DNA of 18,231 bases from WHSM01 sp050701635 (GTDB taxonomy: Bacteria > Actinomycetota > Actinomycetes > Mycobacteriales > Micromonosporaceae), in the NCBI GenBank assembly GCA_050701635.1, contig JBOGDF010000072.1:1-18231 (forward strand), given 5' to 3'. How positions within the stretch are numbered: the stretch's first letter is position 1; each line of letters opens with the position of its first letter. Below, one piece after another: positions 6,601 through 12,519 of the stretch. The notes below the pieces were generated by a model, which made no database searches, was not told the DNA's origin, and saw nothing but the letters and a program-made list of their open reading frames with translations. The translations under genes were made by a program, and so were the position numbers.

Positions 6601-7199
6601 TGGTCGTGCTTGACGCCGCTGTCGATGTTGGCGACCACGACGCCTTCGCCGCGTACCCCCAGCTCGTTCCAGACCCGGGGCGCGCTGACCCGGTCGACGT
6701 TCCACTCCACGCCGTCCACGGTCGGCTCGTCCACGCCGGCCAGCGGCTCGGGGAGAGCGACCGGCTCGTCGGCCTCGATCGCGGCGACCTCGGGGTGTGC
6801 GGCGAGCCGCCGCAGCAGGGCGGCGTCGCCGGTGACGTACAACGAGTTGTCGATCCAGTAGGAGGTGTAGTCGGCGTGTGCCGCGTCCAGCTCCCGGCGC
6901 AGCCCGGCCTGGGTCTTCTCGGCGTGCCTGACCTTGGCGGTACGCACCTGCCGCGCCTTGTCCGCCTTGCTCGCGAGGCGGCCGGCGCCGGACAGATCGG
7001 CTTCGCTGTCGAGCACCACCCAGAACGCGGCGTAGCCCTTCGCGGCGACCTGGTCGCGTACCTTCCGGTCGATGGTGGTCGTGGTGTCGCCGGCGCTGGG
7101 GTTCGCCGACGCGGTGGTGGGTAGTGCGGCCAGGGGCAGCGCCAGGCTGGCGACGGTGATCGCCAGGGCGGTGCGCCAGCGTCGTGATCTGGTGCTCAC
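3630..7199 (-). CDS. Secreted subtilisin-like serine protease (S8, bacillopeptidase F-like) with CarboxypepD_reg repeats and C-terminal malectin-like domain
   Basis: The start is GTG at 7199, because GAGGAG lies about 6 nt upstream and the product then begins with a signal peptide (VSTRSRRWRT, hydrophobic core, ASA cleavage near residue 32). The product is 1189 aa. An inhibitor-I9-like propeptide spans about 55-147. The S8 catalytic domain spans about 180-475, with D193 (ANIDSGV), H240 (GHGTH), oxyanion N342 (SNGNSG) and S411 (GTSMASPH), all present. VVNNSWG and IKPNLAAPGVNVRSS resemble bacillopeptidase F. Then come two carboxypeptidase-regulatory-like beta modules (about 485-563 and 566-643), a beta-rich region (about 645-832), a third such module (835-915), an Ig/BACON-like stretch (920-1027) and a malectin-like domain (1028-1183). 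No sortase signal or C-terminal helix, so it is probably released. Substrate unknown; the terminal domain suggests sugar or cell-wall binding. Confidence 0.93.
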   Translation of the reverse strand: MSTRSRRWRTALAITVASLALPLAALPTTASANPSAGDTTTTIDRKVRDQVAAKGYAAFWVVLDSEADLSGAGRLASKADKARQVRTAKVRHAEKTQAGLRRELDAAHADYTSYWIDNSLYVTGDAALLRRLAAHPEVAAIEADEPVALPEPLAGVDEPTVDGVEWNVDRVSAPRVWNELGVRGEGVVVANIDSGVKHDHPAVAASYRGRAADGTVSHAYHWFDPASVCAGGTPCDNNGHGTHTMGTMVGDDGAGNQVGVAPGAKWIAAKGCESNSCSRASLLASGQWVVAPTDAAGQNPRPDLAPDVVNNSWGANVYDPWYTETVRSWISAGIFPAFSNGNSGPNCNTSGSPGTYQISYSSGAFDINNTIASFSSRGTGENGEIKPNLAAPGVNVRSSTPSGYSSFSGTSMASPHTAATVALMWSASPAIAGDIAATRQLLDDTAIDTDNTSCGGTADDNNVFGEGRLDAYAAVSATPRGALGALAGTVTSGGTALAGATVTVTGPMSRTTTTGADGRYGFSRLMVGDYSVRVTKFGYLAGSGTVTITEGQTATRDVAVEAAPSASLSGVVRLSTGAAAGGATVEVLGTPVSATADADGRYQVTLPHGDYQVRVDHANRCATGVTESVSVIGDTTRDVTLPQRTDGFGYRCGAAAGGYVAGTDLLALTGDDRVAPVTVPFRVPLYGKGYRDAYVSTNGWIGFVSTTAGAPGNARIPATGNPNAALMPFWDDLYVDASSGIYTAVTGAKPHRVFLVEWRNVSFYADRTARVSFTAAISETGEITYRYADIDGAGREAGDAASIGLENAAGTVGFEYAYNAAAVASGTALRFTTDAGVAVGTVTDANDGEPLAGAAVSVASGGTVVDTAVTGADGGYLVQLPAGDYQVTVAKEHYESAAAAITVASAAVVEHASSLRTARVAASVPQLEIVTPAGEGRRRTVTLTNTGGLGTDYTVAEADSSGAAADVPWLAVTDGAGSLAPGAARGFTLTVDASALAAHSYLRAQVLVRSASGRRPTVAIPVTIVAPGYQTALDTGGAGAGPDSDGDRWSTDRRYAAGSCGYVGESHQLSTKKGIAGTADDARYQSLREGMTEYRFDGLADGVYTVELEFAELRTQSPGSRLFDVHLEGAEVLRRFDIAGQGGSFTAVRRTFTVTVTDGQLNVQFFTYRGFGLPVVNAIRVTDRPDLAA

Positions 7200-7370
7200 G
7201 GCGTCTCCTCTCCGGGGCCGGTGCCTTGACCGACCTGTTGTGGAGGGGATCGTCGCATAGATAGCTGTCAATGAAGAATAGCTTCAGCGGAAGAATTTAA
7301 CGGCTTGTGATGAGACGGCTTCGATTGGCAGTCGGGCACGATGGTCCACAGACGAGCTGAGGGAGGGTCC
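7200..7370. promoter_or_regulatory. Divergent promoter region with AT-rich patch, palindrome and direct repeat
   Basis: The region separates the minus-strand protease from the plus-strand amidohydrolase. A relatively AT-rich patch at 7256-7302 stands out from the GC-rich background. Within it, TGAAG (7272-7276) and CTTCA (7282-7286) form a perfect inverted repeat with a 5-bp spacer. GAAGAAT occurs twice (7273-7279 and 7290-7296), 17 bp apart. TTGACA, a consensus -35, reads on the minus strand at 7271-7266, but no good -10 is placed correctly for the protease. Likely operator/promoter; regulator unknown. Confidence 0.45.
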
Positions 7371-8447
7371 ATGGCGTTGCACGTACGGGGCGTGGTGCTG
7401 CCCGACGACGAGGTGCGCGACCTCTACCTGGTCGGGGACCGCGTCACGTTGCGGCCGGAGCCGGGCGCCGAGACGGTGTCGGCCGAGGGCTACGTGGTGC
7501 CCGGGCTGGTCGACGCGCACTGCCACATCGGGATCGGGCACGGCGGCGTCCCGGTCGAGTCGGCGGACCAGGCGCGGGACGCGGCGATGGTCGACCGCGC
7601 CACCGGCGTACTGGCGATCCGCGACGCCGGCTCGCCGTACCCGTACCCGGAGCTGGACGACGATCCCGAGATGCCGCGGCTGGCCCGCGCCGGCCGCCAC
7701 CTGGCGCCGCCGAAGAAGCACCTGCGCGGCATCCCGCTCGAAGTCACCGCCGACGAAGTGGTCGCCGCCGCCGCGGAGCAGGCCCGGGCCGGCAACGGCT
7801 GGATCAAGCTGGTCGCCGACTGGCTGGACCGCGGGGCGGCCGACCTCGCCCCCTGCTACGACGAGGCGACCACCCGCGCGGTGATCAACGTTGCCCACGA
7901 CGCCGGCGTACGGGTCGCCGCGCACACCTTCTCCGAGGACGCGGTCGCGACCCTGGTACGCGCCGGCGTCGACTCCGTGGAACACGGCACCGGCCTGTCC
8001 CTGGACCTGATCGACGAGATGGCCCGCAACGGCACCGCGCTGGTCCCCACCATGATCAACATCGGTACGTTCCAGAACATCGCCCAGCAGGCCGAGGCCA
8101 AGTTCCCCAGGTACGCCCAGCACCTGCGTGACCTGCACCTGCGCTTCCCGTCGGTGGTGCGCGCGGCGTACGAGGCCGGCGTACCGATCCGGGTCGGCAC
8201 CGACGCCGGCGGCACCATCGCGCACGGGGTGATCGCCGACGAGCTGCTGCTGCTGCACCAGGCCGGGATGTCGCCGGTGGACGCGCTCGCCGCCGGCTCC
8301 TGGAATGCCCGGGAGTGGCTCGGCTTCCCCGGGCTGGTCGAGGGCGGGCTGGCCGACCTGGTGGTCTACCCCGAAGACCCCCGTAAAGACCTCGAGGTGG
8401 TACGCGCGCCCACCCGCATCGTCCTCCGCGGCCGCGTAATCCGCTGA
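7371..8447 (+). CDS. Metal-dependent amidohydrolase (imidazolonepropionase / prolidase-like)
   Basis: A 358-aa cytoplasmic TIM-barrel hydrolase. The binuclear-metal ligand set of the amidohydrolase superfamily is complete: HCH (H50, H52), a Lys in WIKLVAD that would be carboxylated (K146), H185 in AAHTF, H205 in VEHG and D278 in GTDAGG. The short N-terminal and C-terminal beta strands (to about 40, and about 325-358) form the usual composite sandwich domain. The architecture matches the family that hydrolyses cyclic amides or dipeptide-like compounds; the real substrate cannot be read. The ATG at 7371 was chosen over one at 7341 because GAGGGAGG precedes it by a few bases. It is divergent from the protease gene and separated from the next gene by 228 bp that contain hairpins. 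Confidence 0.9.
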   Translation: MALHVRGVVLPDDEVRDLYLVGDRVTLRPEPGAETVSAEGYVVPGLVDAHCHIGIGHGGVPVESADQARDAAMVDRATGVLAIRDAGSPYPYPELDDDPEMPRLARAGRHLAPPKKHLRGIPLEVTADEVVAAAAEQARAGNGWIKLVADWLDRGAADLAPCYDEATTRAVINVAHDAGVRVAAHTFSEDAVATLVRAGVDSVEHGTGLSLDLIDEMARNGTALVPTMINIGTFQNIAQQAEAKFPRYAQHLRDLHLRFPSVVRAAYEAGVPIRVGTDAGGTIAHGVIADELLLLHQAGMSPVDALAAGSWNAREWLGFPGLVEGGLADLVVYPEDPRKDLEVVRAPTRIVLRGRVIR

Positions 8448-8520
8448 CGCCCGCCGGGGCCGTCGCCGGTCACCCTGGAAGCCAAGATCTCTGTTTGGCG
8501 AACGCAACGGTGATGATGGG

Positions 8521-8566
8521 CGCCGATTCGTTCCCGAAACGGCGATCACGCTCTGCGGAGGCAGAG
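8521..8566 (+). terminator. Two consecutive hairpins after the amidohydrolase gene
   Basis: Hairpin 1: CGCCG (8521-8525) pairs with CGGCG (8540-8544), and inside an A-A mismatch TTCG (8527-8530) pairs with CGAA (8535-8538) around a TTCC loop. Hairpin 2: CTCTGC (8551-8556) pairs with GCAGAG (8561-8566) around GGAG. They lie 74-119 nt after the amidohydrolase stop and upstream of the ATPase gene. Terminator is the simplest reading; a structured leader or small RNA is also possible. The remainder of 8448-8675 shows nothing else recognisable. Confidence 0.45.
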
Positions 8567-8675
8567 AGTTGTGGGTGTGTGGGACGGGTCCGGCGGCCGG
8601 TCAGATGGTGCCAGGTGGCTCTCAGTAGAGGAAAGCCTCACGTGTTGTGGGGCTGGCTGTGGTAATTCTCAAGGT

Positions 8676-9242
8676 GTGACCCGAATTGTCGTCCTGGTCA
8701 ACGGTCTCCCCGGCTCCGGCAAGACCACGTTGGCGCGTACCCTCTCGAGCTCCTTGAGCCTCCCGCTGTTCAGCCGGGACGCGATCAAGGAGACGTACGC
8801 CGACGTGCTCGGCACCATCGTGCCGTTCGGCCGGGACGGCAGGGAGTGGAGCCACACCCTGGGTGCCGCAGCCGGCGAGACACTGTGGACACTGCTCGCC
8901 GACTCGCCGTGCGGTGCCGTGCTGGAGAGCCCCTGGCTGGCACACCTGCGGCCGGTGGTGATCGCCGGGCTGCACCGCGCCGGGGTGAAGCGGCCGCTGG
9001 AGATCTGGTGCGACGTACCGGTGGAGCTGGCCCGCCAGCGTTACGAGAAGGACGCGCCGCACCGGCACCCGATGCACGGCGACCAGCCGGTGACCGACGA
9101 GGACTGGCAGTTCCTGAAGACGGTCGCCGAGCCGCTCGCGCTCGGGCCGGTGTACCGGGTCGACACATCGACGCCGCTCAACGTCGAGATGGTGGCGGCC
9201 TGGACCCGCTCCAGCTCCGGGATGCCGGCCGCCCGCTCGTAA
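8676..9242 (+). CDS. P-loop kinase-like ATPase (AAA_33 type)
   Basis: A 188-aa protein with an N-terminal beta strand and Walker A motif (GLPGSGKT, 10-17), followed by SRDAIKE (33-39), a pattern common in small P-loop kinases of the AAA_33 group (polynucleotide-kinase-like and zeta-toxin-like, and aminoglycoside/chloramphenicol phosphotransferase-like members). A putative lid carries QRYEKDAPHRHPMHGD (121-136). It probably phosphorylates a small molecule or nucleotide, but the substrate is unknown. The start is uncertain. GTG at 8676 gives the usual short N-terminus (VTRIVVLVNG), and a -10-like TAATTC sits 7 nt upstream (8663-8668), which would make the mRNA leaderless. A GTG at 8571 would add 35 residues of poor quality. 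No coupling to its neighbours is seen. Confidence 0.82.
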   Translation: MTRIVVLVNGLPGSGKTTLARTLSSSLSLPLFSRDAIKETYADVLGTIVPFGRDGREWSHTLGAAAGETLWTLLADSPCGAVLESPWLAHLRPVVIAGLHRAGVKRPLEIWCDVPVELARQRYEKDAPHRHPMHGDQPVTDEDWQFLKTVAEPLALGPVYRVDTSTPLNVEMVAAWTRSSSGMPAARS

Positions 9243-9258
9243 CGGCGAGCGCCGGCGC

Positions 9259-9315
9259 AGCGCCAGCGGCCAGCGCCGCCCGAGCGCCAGCGGTCAGCGG
9301 GTCGAGCGCCAGCGG
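9259..9315 (+). repeat. Three copies of an 11-bp direct repeat
   Basis: AGCGCCAGCGG occurs at 9259-9269, 9283-9293 and 9305-9315, spaced 24 and 22 bp start to start, in the gap between the ATPase gene and proS. A perfect 10-bp palindrome, GCGCCGGCGC, is at 9249-9258. The repeats are GC-rich and may be low-complexity drift or part of the ATPase gene's termination region. No evidence for a specific function. Confidence 0.45.
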
Positions 9316-9351
9316 CCGAGCCCGCGACCCGCCGGGGATATCGGCGCGACC

Positions 9352-9383
9352 GGCGGTAACCGCCACGCATAGGATGTGCGGTC
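9352..9383 (+). promoter_or_regulatory. proS: Putative proS promoter with leaderless -10 motif
   Basis: TAGGAT (9370-9375) matches the actinobacterial TAnnnT -10 pattern and ends 8 nt before the ATG at 9384, the distance expected when transcription starts at or next to the start codon. A small perfect hairpin, GGCGG (9352-9356) with CCGCC (9360-9364), lies between the -35 and -10 positions. AGGA at 9371-9374 might instead act as a weak ribosome binding site, so the leaderless reading is not certain. Confidence 0.4.
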
Positions 9384-10790
9384 ATGGCGCGAGTGCTGAC
9401 CCCGCAGGCAGAAGACTTTCCCCGTTGGTACCAGGACGTGGTGGCCAAGGCAGAGCTGGCCGACAACGGCCCGGTGCGGGGGACCATGGTGATCCGGCCG
9501 ACCGCCTGGGCGATCTGGGAACGGATGCAGTCCGAGATGGACGACCGGATCAAGGCGGCGGGGGCGCAGAACGCGTACTTCCCGCTGTTCATCCCGGAGT
9601 CGTACCTGCGGCGCGAGGCCGAGCACGTCGAGGGGTTCTCGCCGGAGCTGGCGGTGGTCACCCACGGCGGCGGCAAGCAGCTCGACGAGCCGATCGTGGT
9701 ACGCCCCACCTCGGAGACCGTGATCGGCGAGTTCATGGCCAAGTGGGTGCAGAGCTACCGCGACCTGCCGCTGCTGCTCAACCAGTGGGCCAACGTGGTG
9801 CGCTGGGAGCTGCGGCCCCGGATCTTCCTGCGTACCAGTGAGTTCCTCTGGCAGGAGGGGCACACCGCGCACGCCACCGAGGCCGACGCCGCGGCGTACG
9901 CCCGCAAGATCCTGCACGAGGCGTACGAGGACCTGATGGTCAACGTGATCGGGATGCCCGTGGCGGTGGGGCGCAAGACGAAGCGGGAGCGGTTCGCCGG
10001 CGCCACCAGCACGTACACCCTGGAAGCGATGATGCGCGACGGCAAGGCGCTGCAGATGGGCACCTCGCACGAGCTGGGTCAGAACTTCGCCCGCGCCTTC
10101 GACATCGACTACCTGTCCAAGGACGGCAAGCAGGAGCTCGCCTGGACCACCTCCTGGGGTACGTCCACCCGGATGGTCGGCGGGCTGATCATGTGCCACG
10201 GCGACGACCACGGGCTGCGGGTGCCGCCGAAGCTGGCGCCGGTGCAGGCGCTGGTCACGATCGTGAAGGCCGGCGACGGGGTGGCCGAGGCGGCGCACAA
10301 GCTCGCCGCCGGCCTGCGCGACGCCGGCGTACGGGTCGCGGTCGACGAGCGTACGGACACCCCGTTCGGCCGGCGCGCCGTGGACGCCGAGCTGAAGGGC
10401 TACCCGGTGCGCGTCGAGCTCGGCCCGCGCGATCTGGCGGCCGGCAACGCCGTGCTGGCCCGCCGGGTGGACGGCACCAAGACCCCGCTCGCGCTCGACG
10501 CGGTGACCGACGCGGTGACCGCCGCGCTGGACGCCGACCAGCAGGCGCTCTACGACGAGGCGCTGCGGTTCCGCGAGGAGCGCACCGTCGCGGTCGAGTC
10601 GCTGGTGGAGGCGGTCGACGCCGCGGCCACCGGCTGGGCGACGCTGCCCTGGGCGCTGGTCGGCGAGGCCGGCGAGGCGGAGCTGAACAACCAGGGCATC
10701 ACGGTGCGCTGCCTGGTACGCGGCGACGGCTCCGTCCCCGACTCCGAGCACGAACCCGACCTGGTCGCGTACGTGGGCCGCTCGTACTGA
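9384..10790 (+). CDS. proS: Prolyl-tRNA synthetase, archaeal/eukaryotic-type (short form)
   Basis: Cytoplasmic class II synthetase that charges tRNA-Pro with proline using ATP. At 468 aa it lacks the large insertion domain of the standard bacterial enzyme. Class II and ProRS signatures are clear: YFPLFIPESYL (65-75), RPTSET (108-113), a motif 2 region with LRTSEFLWQEGHTAHA (147-162) and a motif 3 region with HGDDHGLRVPPKLAP (272-286). The anticodon-binding domain follows (about 285-385). The C-terminal domain ends in Tyr (AYVGRSY), a hallmark of the archaeal-like type. The Cys residues that bind zinc in archaeal relatives are absent: only two Cys occur in the protein, and one in this region. 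Its stop overlaps the start of the DUF402 gene (TGATG). Confidence 0.97.
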   Translation: MARVLTPQAEDFPRWYQDVVAKAELADNGPVRGTMVIRPTAWAIWERMQSEMDDRIKAAGAQNAYFPLFIPESYLRREAEHVEGFSPELAVVTHGGGKQLDEPIVVRPTSETVIGEFMAKWVQSYRDLPLLLNQWANVVRWELRPRIFLRTSEFLWQEGHTAHATEADAAAYARKILHEAYEDLMVNVIGMPVAVGRKTKRERFAGATSTYTLEAMMRDGKALQMGTSHELGQNFARAFDIDYLSKDGKQELAWTTSWGTSTRMVGGLIMCHGDDHGLRVPPKLAPVQALVTIVKAGDGVAEAAHKLAAGLRDAGVRVAVDERTDTPFGRRAVDAELKGYPVRVELGPRDLAAGNAVLARRVDGTKTPLALDAVTDAVTAALDADQQALYDEALRFREERTVAVESLVEAVDAAATGWATLPWALVGEAGEAELNNQGITVRCLVRGDGSVPDSEHEPDLVAYVGRSY

Positions 10791-11395
10791 TGCTGGTCCG
10801 GTACTGGCGCCACGACCACATCCGGGAGGTACGCACCAGCCGCGTGATCGTCGACGACGACCGTGGCCTGCTGGTGTGGATCCCGGACGGCGCGCCGATG
10901 ATGCGCGCCCAGACCCTCGCCGGTGACCGGCCACGCCGGCTCGCCGACCAGCTCGCCCCCGAGTGGCGGATCGTGCCGACGACGTGGCGCGGGCCGGGCG
11001 TGCTGATGTTCTTCCCGGCCGGTGGGGTGGCGTACTCGGTGTGGTGGTGGTTCACCGGCGACGGCGGCTTCCGCGGCTGGTACGTCAACCTCGAAGATCC
11101 GGCGTTGCGCTGGGACGGCGGGGTCGACACCGTGGACCATGCGCTCGACATCTGGGCCGAGCCGGGCGGCGGCTGGCGCTGGAAGGACGAGGACGAGTTC
11201 GCGGAGCGTACCGGCCACGAGTGGTATTGGGACGCCGACCAGGCGGTCGAGATCCGCGCCGAGGGGGAGCGGGTGGTGAAGCTGATCGAGGCGGAGATGT
11301 TCCCGTTCGACGGCACCTGGTGCGACTTCGCGCCCGACCCGTCGTGGCCGATGCCGCACCTGCCCAGCGGCTGGGACCGCCCGTACGCCGGCTGA
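10790..11395 (+). CDS. DUF402 domain protein (FomD / nucleotide phosphatase-like)
   Basis: A 201-aa protein. The DUF402 core runs from about residue 65 to 175 with the family's acidic metal-binding pattern: WYVNLEDP (97-104), VDTVDHALDIW (112-122) and WKDEDEF (131-137), in a beta-barrel fold. Characterised members hydrolyse nucleotide phosphoanhydrides with divalent metals (FomD in fosfomycin synthesis, Staphylococcus Ntdp), so a nucleotide or CMP-ester phosphatase activity is plausible but unproven. The ATG at 10790 overlaps the proS stop by one base, giving translational coupling, so its expression should track proS. No signal peptide. Confidence 0.88.
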   Translation: MLVRYWRHDHIREVRTSRVIVDDDRGLLVWIPDGAPMMRAQTLAGDRPRRLADQLAPEWRIVPTTWRGPGVLMFFPAGGVAYSVWWWFTGDGGFRGWYVNLEDPALRWDGGVDTVDHALDIWAEPGGGWRWKDEDEFAERTGHEWYWDADQAVEIRAEGERVVKLIEAEMFPFDGTWCDFAPDPSWPMPHLPSGWDRPYAG

Positions 11396-11479
11396 CTCCG
11401 CCTTGGTCCGCGACGGTGTGGCCGGAGCAGTATTGGCGCGCGGTGTGAGGGCAGTTCGGCAGTAGTCGGGGTGGTCTGG

Positions 11480-11540
11480 CAGAATGGCAGGCTGGTCGGC
11501 GCGCGTCCGGCGCCCTCTACCCCGGGTGCGCGGCCAGTCC
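11480..11540 (+). promoter_or_regulatory. rpsP leader: candidate promoter and long hairpin
   Basis: In the 225-bp gap before rpsP, a -10-like CAGAAT sits at 11480-11485, with TTCGGC (11455-11460) a possible but widely spaced (19 bp) -35. Just downstream, 11498-11510 pairs with 11522-11535: 13 base pairs including two G-U, one bulged G, and an 11-nt loop. This would place a strong stem near the 5' end of a transcript leader of about 130 nt. A perfect palindrome, CTCACGTGAG, lies at 11590-11599 near the ribosome binding site. Ribosomal protein leaders are often regulatory; this is inference. Confidence 0.4.
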
Positions 11541-11620
11541 AGTCGAGTCAGAGGTGGCACAACCCCACGTGTCCGCCGACGGCTCATACCTCACGTGAGA
11601 CTTTCAGGAGCTTAACCACT

Positions 11621-12277
11621 GTGGCTGTACGTATCCGGCTGATGCGGACCGGCAAGATCCGCAATCCGCAGTACCGCGTCGTGATCGCCGATTCGCGCAA
11701 GAAGCGCGACGGCCGCGCGATCGAGCAGATCGGCCTCTACTACCCGAAGCAGGAGCCGTCGCTGATCGAGATCAACTCCGAGCGGGCGCAGCACTGGCTG
11801 TCCGTCGGCGCCCAGCCCAGCCAGCCGGTGCAACGGCTGCTCGAGCTGACCGGCGACTGGCAGAAGTTCAAGGGCCTGCCCGCGCCGCCGCCACTGAAGA
11901 TGGCGGCCCCCAAGGCCGACAAGCGCGCCGCGTACGAGGCCGAGGCGAAGGCCGTCATCGCCTCCGACGAGGCCAAGGAGAAGACCGACCGGGCCAAGTC
12001 CGAGAAGAAGAAGCCGGCCAAGAAGGCGGCCAAGGCGGAGCCGAAGGCTGACAAGGCCGCGAAGGCCGACGCGAAGGCAGAGAAGGCCGACGCCAAGGCC
12101 GACAAGCCTGAGGCCAAGGCCGAAAAGCCTGAGGCCAAGGCCGAAAAGGCCGCCAAGGCCGACGCCAAGGCGGAGAAGACCGAGGTCGCGGCCAAGGCCG
12201 ACGCCGAGGTGGCGGCCGACAGCAAGGCCGCCGAGTCTGAGGAGCGGGCCGGTGCCGACGCCGGCAAGGAGTCCTGA
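11621..12277 (+). CDS. rpsP: 30S ribosomal protein S16 with long Lys/Ala-rich C-terminal tail
   Basis: The S16 core is residues 1-88 (VAVRIRLMRTGKIRNPQYRV, VADSRKKRDGRAIEQIGLY, then a conserved YPKQEPSLIEIN region), which binds 16S rRNA in the 30S body. The start is GTG at 11621, with GGAG (11607-11610) ten bases upstream. The open frame extends further upstream but without family similarity. The remaining 130 residues (about 89-218) form a highly charged Ala/Lys/Asp/Glu tail with degenerate AKADAKAEK-type repeats (about 136-190). This makes the protein 218 aa, compared with about 80-90 aa in most bacteria and 140-165 aa in many actinobacteria. The tail is likely disordered, and its role is unknown. 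It heads the rpsP-khpA-rimM-trmD group. Confidence 0.97.
   Translation: MAVRIRLMRTGKIRNPQYRVVIADSRKKRDGRAIEQIGLYYPKQEPSLIEINSERAQHWLSVGAQPSQPVQRLLELTGDWQKFKGLPAPPPLKMAAPKADKRAAYEAEAKAVIASDEAKEKTDRAKSEKKKPAKKAAKAEPKADKAAKADAKAEKADAKADKPEAKAEKPEAKAEKAAKADAKAEKTEVAAKADAEVAADSKAAESEERAGADAGKES
12104..12145 (+). repeat. Exact 21-bp tandem duplication in the S16 tail coding region
   Basis: Two perfect adjacent copies of a 21-nt unit (12104-12124 and 12125-12145) encode KPEAKAE twice. They sit inside a wider, degenerate GCC-AAG-GCC-type repeat tract at about 12020-12210. Perfect identity, including third positions, points to a recent in-frame duplication and makes the tail prone to length variation. 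Confidence 0.85.
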
Positions 12278-12278
12278 G

Positions 12279-12509
12279 GTGGTGCGGCCGGCGCTCGAGC
12301 ACCTGGTCCGCGGCATCGTTGACCATCCGGACGACGTGAAGGTCCGGCTGGTCAACTCCCGCAAGGGTCAGCGGCTCGAGGTGCGGGTGCACCCCGAAGA
12401 CCTCGGTACGGTGATCGGCCGCGGTGGGCGTACCGCCCGGGCACTGCGTCAGGTGATCTCCTCGGTGGGCGGTCGCGGCGTACGTGTCGAGATCATCGAC
12501 AACTACTGA
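12279..12509 (+). CDS. khpA: KH-domain RNA-binding protein KhpA
   Basis: A 76-aa single KH domain protein. The RNA-contacting GxxG loop is GRGG (47-50) in VIGRGGRTARALR, followed by the typical C-terminal strand (GVRVEIIDNY). KhpA proteins bind RNA, often as partners of KhpB/Jag, and influence ribosome-associated RNA and cell growth. The gene is invariably found between rpsP and rimM in actinobacteria, as here. The GTG at 12279 starts one base after the rpsP stop; a second GTG at 12282 is equally possible. AAGGAG at 12266-12271, inside the rpsP end, is the ribosome binding site, so it is co-translated with S16. Confidence 0.93.
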   Translation: MVRPALEHLVRGIVDHPDDVKVRLVNSRKGQRLEVRVHPEDLGTVIGRGGRTARALRQVISSVGGRGVRVEIIDNY

Positions 12510-12519
12510 GGCGGTTCGT

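Noticed and set aside
3822..7124. A 1100-aa open frame on the plus strand, opposite the protease gene
   Set aside because: It is the antisense shadow of a real gene in high-GC DNA. The product is low complexity (Gly/Val/Arg/His) with no domain signature, while the minus-strand frame has every S8 catalytic residue.
9243..9330. CRISPR-like repeats between the ATPase gene and proS
   Set aside because: Only three 11-bp units with 22-24 bp spacing, and the spacers are themselves similar GC-rich sequence.
11590..11599. CACGTG-containing palindrome as a parS-like partition site
   Set aside because: It lacks the flanking TGTTTC/GAAACA arms of parS, and is only a 10-bp palindrome.
12020..12210. CRISPR or other non-coding repeat array in the rpsP tail
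   Set aside because: The repeats are in frame, of irregular length and without unique spacers; they encode an Ala/Lys-rich protein tail.
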